64,000 nucleotides of DNA from Flavobacteriaceae bacterium UBA980 (GTDB taxonomy: Bacteria; Bacteroidota; Bacteroidia; Flavobacteriales; Flavobacteriaceae): positions 73,101-137,100 of the forward strand of contig DBBQ01000039.1 in NCBI GenBank assembly GCA_002292265.1, read 5' to 3'. The translations under genes and the position numbers were made by a program. Positions 55,426 to 62,700 of this stretch are shown piece after piece (the stretch's first letter is position 1; each line of letters opens with the position of its first letter). Below the pieces are notes generated by a model. The model ran no database searches and was not told the origin of the DNA. It saw only the letters and a list, made by a program, of their open reading frames with translations.

Positions 55426-55605
55426 TTAGAGAAACTTTATAATGTATTTGTGTATAATCACAGAAAGTATAAAACCCCAGGCAAAGGCAAACAGTGCAAA
55501 ACCAAATAATCCAAGTTTTTTTAAAAGCCAATAATTGATTTTAAATCGCAGTGGTATTGCTCTGTCAAGCCATTTCTTTTCAAAAGATAATTTAACCTTT
55601 TCCAT
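55426..55605 (-). CDS. Small membrane peptide (59 aa), tentative
   Basis: A 59-residue frame from 55605 has a basic N-terminal half (FEKKWLDRAIPLRFKINYWL) and one membrane span (LGLFGFALFAFAWGFILSVI). It sits between the lipoprotein gene and the MBL-fold gene. It is unrecognised; the pattern of positively charged cytoplasmic side followed by a span supports coding. Confidence 0.5.
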   Translation of the reverse strand: MEKVKLSFEKKWLDRAIPLRFKINYWLLKKLGLFGFALFAFAWGFILSVIIHKYIIKFL

Positions 55606-55644
55606 TTAAATTTGTTTTTAGTTGTATCAAAAGATACGAAATCT

Positions 55645-55725
55645 CTCATAAAGTTTTGGTGAGCTCTCGATGCAGTTTAAATCAAAAGAATTAAAAATCC
55701 CTCAACCTAATGATGCGGATCGGCC
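55645..55725 (-). repeat. Diverged intergenic repeat, copy 2
   Basis: This is the partner of 54657-54740 (TCATAAAGTTTTGGTGAGCT, then GCGGATCGGCC). It lies between the MBL-fold gene and the 59-residue frame. Confidence 0.45.
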
Positions 55726-55740
55726 AGGGTATAATACAAG

Positions 55741-56676
55741 TTAGTTTCTTGACAATTCCAATTCTATAGATTTGATATAATTAAGTTTAACGGAAGTATC
55801 TCCATTAAGAGTTTCCTCAATTGAATCTGAAATTTCACTGTATGATAATCCCTTTTTCAAACCAATTACAGTTTTTACATACAAGTCATTTAATGTGTTT
55901 TTTAAACTCGTCACATCCTCTTTTCTACTTAAATCACCATGTCCAGGAATTAGGATAGTATTTTCATCACATAATAGTTCTAACATACCCAAAAGGTCGA
56001 TTAACCCTTTTATTGAGCCCCCATTATTTAAATCAACATAGGGATAACCATACCTTACAAATGCGTCTCCTGTATGTATAATATTGTTGTTTTTAAATAC
56101 TACAACACTATCCCCATCTGTATGAGCTTTACCAAAATTGTATAATTCAATTTCTTCATCGCCTTGTGTTAGGGTCATTTTACTCTCATAAGTAAATACA
56201 GGTAATGAGGCATCATTATATTTAGGCTGGACAAAATCTTTAATAAAACTGTATATTCCACCATATAGTTCCGCATCTTCCATCATTCTTTTTTTTGCGT
56301 TTTGATGGGATACAATTGGAATCCCTTGTTTACCAAAAGCTCTATTGCCATCAGAATGGTCGTGATGAAAATGAGTATTGATGATAAATTTGATTGGTTT
56401 GTCAGTAATTTCTCTTAAAGAAGCCATAAGAATATCTTCAATGATTTCATATGAATTGTCAATTAAAACAACCTCCTTATCATTTATAAAGACTCCTACA
56501 TTTCCACCGCCCCCTACAAGCATATAAAATTGAGCGTTAATTTTTTCAATTTTGAAATAGGTTACTTCTTCTTTTACCTTGTTTATCGTATTGTTGTATT
56601 GTGAGAGGTCGGATTTTTGAGAAAAAGCAATAATAGGTACTATTACTATAAGGAGAGAGACTATTTGATTTTTCAT
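55741..56676 (-). CDS. Secreted MBL-fold metallo-hydrolase
   Basis: The 311-residue protein has a signal peptide (SLLIVIVPIIAFSQ) and the zinc motif NTHFHHDHSDGN (residues about 100-111), with further ligands in GKAHTDGDSVV and ILIPGHGDL. That places it near class-B beta-lactamases and similar periplasmic hydrolases, but there is no basis for a beta-lactam role. It is preceded by the near-copy terminator and leader at 56677-56760. Acts in the periplasm or outside the cell. Confidence 0.82.
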   Translation of the reverse strand: MKNQIVSLLIVIVPIIAFSQKSDLSQYNNTINKVKEEVTYFKIEKINAQFYMLVGGGGNVGVFINDKEVVLIDNSYEIIEDILMASLREITDKPIKFIINTHFHHDHSDGNRAFGKQGIPIVSHQNAKKRMMEDAELYGGIYSFIKDFVQPKYNDASLPVFTYESKMTLTQGDEEIELYNFGKAHTDGDSVVVFKNNNIIHTGDAFVRYGYPYVDLNNGGSIKGLIDLLGMLELLCDENTILIPGHGDLSRKEDVTSLKNTLNDLYVKTVIGLKKGLSYSEISDSIEETLNGDTSVKLNYIKSIELELSRN

Positions 56677-56760
56677 TTTAATTGATTTATGATTAATAAC
56701 ATCCCTAAAATATAGAGAATTGGTATAAAAGAAAAACCCTCCACTGGGGAGGGTTTGTTT
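56677..56760 (-). repeat. Terminator-leader repeat block, copy 1
   Basis: Between the 56782 gene and the MBL-fold start the minus strand reads hairpin, T-run, then a shared leader ending TTAATCATAAATCAATTAAA directly before ATG. Almost the same block occupies 57460-57545; the leader alone also precedes the NTF2-like gene at 53419-53440. Confidence 0.7.
56730..56756 (-). terminator. Terminator after the 56782 gene
   Basis: AAACCCTCC pairs with GGAGGGTTT, and the minus strand continues into a T-rich tail. Confidence 0.75.
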
Positions 56761-56781
56761 CTATCTTGTTATAGTTTTATT

Positions 56782-57459
56782 TTAAAACCTTATAACCGTT
56801 GTTATAGCGAACGTTTGAATATAATCTACCTTCCCCCTGGATTCTATGTATTCTTTGAAAGCTTTAGTCTTTTGAATTTTTCTTAAAGTAACTTGAACAT
56901 CATTGTCATTTTCACCAGAAACAACAAGTGCATGAGTTGCCCCTGAAGCACCACCAACTTCATAACTGATTAATCCAATTCTTCTGTCCCCAAGAATACT
57001 TTTTGCCTCTTTAACATTTTTATTCCATGCTTTTAAAAATTTCTCAGGTTCATGAACTCTTACATCATAAACTCTTGCAGTCTTATTTTTTTCTCGATCC
57101 CCATCGCTAAAGTTTATGATTGACCCCATAGCACTATCAATGGAATTTGGATGAGTGTATCTATTCATCCTTTCACGATAAAGACTCCATTCATCTTCGG
57201 TTCTTTCCCTCTCGGTACCCCAATTTTCTGGATCACCATATACAACTATTCTGTGGGTAACTCCATTTTTAAAACGAACTCCCTGAAGTAAAATTCCTGC
57301 CCCTGGTTTCCACTTTTCTCCTTGGACAAAGTCAGTAAAAGTTTTGACAACAGCCTCTTCATATCCTCTTTTGACATTGAGATTATAAAAACGAACTGAA
57401 GTTTGAGCTAAAACTCCAAAGCTTAGAAATAAGCTTAATACAAAAAATATTTTTTTCAT
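56782..57459 (-). CDS. Exported protein of unknown function
   Basis: The 225-residue protein has a signal peptide (FVLSLFLSFGVLAQ). The mature part looks like two similar halves: residues about 22-110 (VRFYNLNVKRGYEEAVVKTF) and about 125-225 (TARVYDVRVHEPEKFLKAWN), each starting with a beta strand and helix of a dimeric alpha/beta-barrel (ferredoxin-like) type. No catalytic set is apparent. It lies downstream of the fasciclin gene and is separated by a repeat-block terminator. Confidence 0.6.
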   Translation of the reverse strand: MKKIFFVLSLFLSFGVLAQTSVRFYNLNVKRGYEEAVVKTFTDFVQGEKWKPGAGILLQGVRFKNGVTHRIVVYGDPENWGTERERTEDEWSLYRERMNRYTHPNSIDSAMGSIINFSDGDREKNKTARVYDVRVHEPEKFLKAWNKNVKEAKSILGDRRIGLISYEVGGASGATHALVVSGENDNDVQVTLRKIQKTKAFKEYIESRGKVDYIQTFAITTVIRF

Positions 57460-57545
57460 TTTAATTGATTTATGGTTAATACTACCTCTAATATATAGAG
57501 AATTGGTGTAAAAGAAAAACCCTCCGTTTGGGAGGGTTTAAAAAG
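57460..57545 (-). repeat. Terminator-leader repeat block, copy 2
   Basis: Near-copy of 56677-56760. It combines the terminator of the fasciclin gene with the leader of the 56782 gene. Shared parts are ACCAATTCTCTATAT and the last 20 bases before ATG. Confidence 0.7.
57513..57539 (-). terminator. Terminator after the fasciclin gene
   Basis: CCCTCC pairs with GGAGGG around CGTTTG-type loop bases, with flanking A and T runs. Confidence 0.75.
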
Positions 57546-57562
57546 ATGAAACTCAGAAATTA

Positions 57563-58075
57563 TTATTCTGGCATAACAACAGTGTCAATTACATGAATAA
57601 CTCCGTTAGACCCCATTACATCTGTTGCAACGATTTCACTATAATTTCCCTTACTATCCATCAACCATATTTTTCCGTCTTTTTGCATGACCGTTAATGA
57701 TTGATTATTGAGTGCTTTTACTACCACTTTTCCTCCACCGTCAGTAAGAGCTTTTACGACATCTGAAGCGTTTAATTGTCCCGAAACTACATGGTACGTT
57801 AAAATACTTGCCAATGCTTCTTTGTTAGCTGGTTCTAGTAATGAACCCAACGTCTTTGAGTCTATTTTTGAAAAAGCATCATTTGTCGGTGCAAAAACGG
57901 TAAAAGGACCATCAGATTGTAAAGCTGCTACTAAGTCGGCTGCTTTTAAGGCGGTTACTAAAGTCGAGAAATTTTCATTTCCAACAGCTACATCTACAAT
58001 TGTCCCTTGAGCAAGGGTTCGGTTACTCATCAATAAACACAGCAATACAAATAATAGTGAATTTAATTTTTTCAT
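57563..58075 (-). CDS. Fasciclin-domain secreted protein
   Basis: The 170-residue protein has a signal peptide (LLFVLLCLLMSNRTLAQ) and one FAS1 domain with both hallmark regions: FTVFAPTNDAFSKI (H1) and GVIHVIDTVVMP (H2), plus LASILTYHVVSG. FAS1 domains mediate adhesion or bind sugars and surfaces. It is one of the best-defined members of the secreted-protein cluster. Confidence 0.9.
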   Translation of the reverse strand: MKKLNSLLFVLLCLLMSNRTLAQGTIVDVAVGNENFSTLVTALKAADLVAALQSDGPFTVFAPTNDAFSKIDSKTLGSLLEPANKEALASILTYHVVSGQLNASDVVKALTDGGGKVVVKALNNQSLTVMQKDGKIWLMDSKGNYSEIVATDVMGSNGVIHVIDTVVMPE

Positions 58076-58229
58076 GATTGTTTTTTAAGTTAAACACAAT
58101 GGTACAAAAGCAAATTCATTTTGTTTAGTTTTTTTAATTAAATATTAAACAAAATACATTTATAGGTATAATTGACTCCTAAAACCACTACACAAGAATA
58201 TCAGGATATAGTTATGATATCAATCGATT

Positions 58230-58290
58230 AGAGAGGATTTGGATTGTGTCCATCGGTGTAAAAGGAAAATCCTCCACTTGAGTAGATATT
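58230..58290 (-). repeat. Decayed copy of the terminator-leader block
   Basis: CGGTGTAAAAGGAAAATCCTCC here matches TGGTGTAAAAGAAAAACCCTCC in the two intact blocks, but the second arm of the hairpin is gone (CTTGAGTAG). This looks like an old copy that lost its terminator. Confidence 0.45.
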
Positions 58291-58338
58291 TTTATTCCAA
58301 AAAATAGTTCGCCAGATTTAATCGAATAATTATGTACA

Positions 58339-59244
58339 TTATCTTAATCCATTTATGTCATACTTTGACATAAAATTCCAGATTAATTCAGAAGTATTTC
58401 GACCTCGAAAAGTTGAGCTAAACCAAACATGATCTCCTCCTATGAATTTATAATGCTCAACAGAAACTGAGCTATCTCCTTGGTCATAGATATAATGTTC
58501 AACTGACATTCCTCCGCTATTGTCATTACTTACAGTTGGAGATGTAATAGTTTTGTTAAAATTAATCCAATAGTCTAATGTGCTTTGTACAGAACTCCAA
58601 TCACTACTCCCATTATATGGAAGAACACCATCATAGGTTCCATGAAGATGTACTACTGGCATGGGATGGCTTGTGGAGCCTATACAATCTAACATAGCTC
58701 CTGAGACAGATGCTACTGCAGCAATTAAATCACTTTTATAGTTCGCAAGTCCATACACCATCATACCACCGTTAGAGTATCCTGCAGCATAAACTCTTTC
58801 TAAATCTACGTTATATTGCGACGAAATCACACTAATAATTGATTCAACAAAACCAAAATCATCAACATCACTTTTATTATCTCCTTCAGTTGGACAAGCA
58901 TTCCAATGAGACGAACCATTTAAACAACTTCCTTGCGGATAGACTAAAATAAATGTGTTTGATTCTGAAACTGTTCGCATATCAGCATTATTGATAAAGT
59001 CACTTGCACTTTCACCAAAACCGTGGAAGTTTAGCACTAAAGGAATAGTTGATACTCCATCGTATGAATCAGGGATATATAATATATATTCTCTGCTTTC
59101 CCCGTTAAGAAATATGGATTGAATCTCAGTATTTGAATAGCAAGACTCTAAATTTTTTTCAGCACTCTCTTTTTTAGCAGAGCAACTGTATAGGATTAGG
59201 AATGCTGTTAGGGCAAATGCCAAAAGGCGGGGTATTCTTTTCAT
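58339..59244 (-). CDS. PHB depolymerase/feruloyl-esterase-like lipoprotein
   Basis: The 301-residue protein has a lipobox (LILYSCSAKK) and an alpha/beta hydrolase core of the LpqC/PHB depolymerase type: VLNFHGFGESASDF (oxyanion), the nucleophile elbow AAGYSNGGMM, a LHGTYDGVLPYNG aspartate segment, and a histidine in GGDHVWF. It likely splits ester bonds in plant or marine polymers at the cell surface. Its upstream region holds a TATAGAGAAT element shared with the repeat blocks. Confidence 0.82.
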   Translation of the reverse strand: MKRIPRLLAFALTAFLILYSCSAKKESAEKNLESCYSNTEIQSIFLNGESREYILYIPDSYDGVSTIPLVLNFHGFGESASDFINNADMRTVSESNTFILVYPQGSCLNGSSHWNACPTEGDNKSDVDDFGFVESIISVISSQYNVDLERVYAAGYSNGGMMVYGLANYKSDLIAAVASVSGAMLDCIGSTSHPMPVVHLHGTYDGVLPYNGSSDWSSVQSTLDYWINFNKTITSPTVSNDNSGGMSVEHYIYDQGDSSVSVEHYKFIGGDHVWFSSTFRGRNTSELIWNFMSKYDINGLR

Positions 59245-59399
59245 GTAAACAATATATAGAGAATGGATTACATATCAAATCTAATATCCCTGTTCTAATA
59301 GAAAAATTATTTTCTAAAACCCATGCCCCTGTGTTTGGATTAGGAATGTCATAGAAGCTCTATCATTTGATTATTCGAAACACCCCATTAATTTTAATT

Positions 59400-59421
59400 T
59401 AATACTGCATTAATACTGCAT
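59400..59421 (+). repeat. Tandem 11-base direct repeat upstream of the HTH gene
   Basis: TAATACTGCAT occurs twice in tandem (59400-59410, 59411-59421), about one helical turn apart and about 80 bases ahead of the HTH-protein start. Its spacing suits a protein-binding site. Confidence 0.45.
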
Positions 59422-59429
59422 GCTAATTT

Positions 59430-59447
59430 TCAATCATTAATCATTGA
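59430..59447. promoter_or_regulatory. Near-palindrome, possible operator for the HTH-adhesin pair
   Basis: TCAATCATTAATCATTGA is symmetric except for one base pair position. It lies about 55 bases upstream of the HTH-gene start. Prediction from symmetry only. Confidence 0.35.
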
Positions 59448-59499
59448 GTTTTTATTGATAAACTATTATAGTTTTGGCTAGTGAAGAGAAAATATAAAA

Positions 59500-59751
59500 G
59501 TGAGTTTCAAAGAAAGATTCAATCGGACCAATCCTAGATTTTTAGAAATCCTGTTAAGGAAATACCCCAATCTAACCCAAAGGGAGATTTCTATTTGCAT
59601 GTTTCTTAAACTTAATTATTCTAGTGCAGATATTTCTAAAGAGCTTGACATTACATTATCTAGTGTTGATACCTATCGATATAACATTAGAAAGAAAATT
59701 AGAGTAGAAAAAAAAACATCACTTGTGAGTCATTTAAATACAATTGATTAG
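59500..59751 (+). CDS. Stand-alone LuxR/GerE-type helix-turn-helix protein
   Basis: The 83-residue protein is essentially one LuxR-type DNA-binding domain (LTQREISICMFLKLNYSSAD, then VDTYRYNIRKKI). Relatives in flavobacteria carry this as the C-terminus of larger sensor proteins; here it has no receiver or sensor domain. The start is GTG at 59500. Its stop TAG is followed at once by the ATG of the giant adhesin, so it is probably co-transcribed with it and may control it. Confidence 0.75.
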   Translation: MSFKERFNRTNPRFLEILLRKYPNLTQREISICMFLKLNYSSADISKELDITLSSVDTYRYNIRKKIRVEKKTSLVSHLNTID

Positions 59752-62700
59752 ATGTTAAATAGATTTTCTAAATATTATTTTTTTTCTTTTTGGCTTCTAT
59801 TACTTGGCACTCTGCATTCCCAATATGATACCACACATTATATTCCTTATCTCACAGATTTAACTGGTCGAAGTAAGATGGCTAATCTTGAGAATCAATC
59901 TGTATTTAATGGGGCATATTTCATGTTTTCTACTTTTGAAGCCGGTAACACTAATGTTAAAGTATACAGAAGAAACGCCTCAGGAACAGGGTGGGATTCA
60001 TCGCCTATTCTAAACAGAAATATTAGTCCAGGGAGTCCATATACATGGTCGCCGGGTAATGCTAAAGTACAAGAGTTTTTCAGGTATGCAAAGTACAAGA
60101 AAAAAAAGCCAAAAATTAATCAATTGTACAATCAAAGTTGGTTAAAGACAGGCCACTATGGTCTCAAAATTGTAGCTACTAGAAATATTTATGTGAGAAC
60201 TGTTTTACAGCCTGATGCTAAAGCTGGAGGTTCAACAGAATATGGTAATGGAACTAATACACATGGCGCAGCATTTTCTTCAAAAGGCGTAGCTAGGGGT
60301 GCAGGTGTGGAATTCTATTCTGCACATTTTTATACTGAAGGCAAGAACAACGCAGCGGGTGATCAAGACTTTATTAGCGTTATGTCTTTAGAAGATGGCA
60401 ACAACGTAGTGCTTAATTCTACTAAAGCCTGGTATACTCCAACTGGTTTAGCCAGTAACAAAACTATTACGTTGAACGAGGGAGAGAGCTTAATTTTCAA
60501 AAGATCATGGATTGGAAATAATAATTCCTTAGGAACTAGGGTTTTTTCATCTAATGACAAAGAAATGGTAGTCACCTCCGGTAGTTGGGGAGGTAGACTA
60601 CTAGATGGTTCCGTGAATGCACAAGATATAGGTATTGAACAGCTAGTGCCTGTTAAAGCTTTAGGTAAAAAATACCTAATGAGTCGATCAAAAACACCTG
60701 TTAACACAACTTCATACAGGCAAGGAATAGTTGTTGTTGCAGTAGAAGAAGGAACTACGTCTTATACTTTTAATGGAACTTCCTATAATTTAAATAAAGG
60801 AGGAGTTCGATTTCATCATATACCCGGATTTAATTCTACTACGACTAGTAATCCTTATGCAGTATTATCAGATAAAAAACTACTAGTTACTCATCAAACT
60901 TTTGCTAATCCAGATTCGGGAAAAACCAACCAATTTGGCATGACTATTCTTGGCCCAATATATAATAGTTATACTTCTCCAGGTTATAACAAGATAAGTT
61001 TAGCAGGTGGATATTATGAACATGCGCTATGGAATACTGAAAATGAGTATTTAGCAATATATTATATGACTAATGCCTCAGATGCTGAGCTTAATTCTCT
61101 TGCCTCTGGAAAAGTTAAATTTCAGGGGACAACTCTAAACCCAATCTCATCATTTAATTCTGCTGGAAGCAAAACTATAGATGGAGAAACATGGAAAATT
61201 AGATATAGAGAGACTACCAATCCTCATAATAATTTTACTAATGAATCATTTTTTGACTTTAGTACTATTGATAAGCCTGTTTATGTTTGGTGGCAAGTAG
61301 GTTTCAAACTTCAAGGTAATATCTCCTCCATTTCACCTTATCAAGTCGGCGGTTGTGATGTCCCAACTATCACCCAGCAGCCCTCAATAACTCCAAATAA
61401 CGCTAATGAAGGAACTAATTCTCAGCTTAGAGTAACCACATCACCTTCCTCTAATGTAAGCTACACCTGGCAAATAAGTCCTAATGGCAGTTCTTGGGAA
61501 GATTTATCCAGTGGAGCTGTAAGTGGAACGACCTTCTCATCTCCAACTGCAGCAACAGTAAACCTAACGGGACTCAGTTTAGATTTAGATGATTATCAGT
61601 TTAGAGTTATCGTCGAAAATGCAACAGATGCAAGCTGCGTGGTAACTTCAACTTCAGTTACCCTAAATGTGAATTGTACAAATCCAACAATAACGGGACA
61701 GCCCTCAGATGTTAATGTTGCCCCTGGAACTGCTACTTCATTTACAGTTACGGGAACCCATGCAAATGGAGTCAAATACAGATGGTATATTTCAACAAAC
61801 GGTGGGAGCTCATATACAGCCTTGGGAGGTGGCCCAAGCAATATCTCTTCTCAAACAATTAGTAATCCTGGTTTATCAAATGACGGTTGGAAGTATAAAG
61901 CGAGGGTGTATAATAGTAAAGACACTTCGTGTTATGTTGAATCCAATATAGCTACACTAAATGTTGCAGCAGCCAATGATTGCCCTGTATATAATCCAAT
62001 TACATTAGCTCCAGGACTAAAAGAGGATAGAGATGATATAGTTATTAACCTTAATAGTTTTGTAACCGATGCTGATTCAGATACTGTTTCCTTTACTAAT
62101 ATCAGCTCAAATAACACAACTCTTGTAGCAGCAACGCTTTCTGGGACGGCTTCTTTAGTTCTTAGTTTTCAAGAAAATCAATCCGGCGCTGCCCAAATAT
62201 CATTTGATTATACTGACGGAAATTCTGGCTGTGATAATACAGCTACCTTTAATGTTAATATTCAACCAGTAAACGATTGTCCAACAGTAAATACCTCTTT
62301 AAGTGATATTTCAGCCACATGGAATAGTGATGATCAAACAATTTCACTAAGCACTCTATTTAATGATCTAGACACAACAGACTTAACTTACACAGTTACC
62401 AATACTGATAACTCAATTATTACCACCACGATTTCAGGGACTAACCTTATAATTGACTATTTAGATAACCAGTATGGTACAGTAACTGTTACGGTAGGAG
62501 TTGATCAAATAGGTTCAGTTTCTAACGGTTCGTCAGTATCCGCATGTACAGTAAGTGATACATTTGTAATTACAGTTATAAAACCTAATCAAGAGCCCTC
62601 GTTTACCAAAGGACCAAATATTACCCTTTGTGAAAATAGTGGTGCTTATACTGCCACTGGATGGGCTACAAATATTGACGATGGAGATTCAGGCACACAA

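Noticed and set aside
60363..62117. Minus-strand frames opposite the adhesin.
   Set aside because: Low-complexity shadows of the repeat-rich coding strand.
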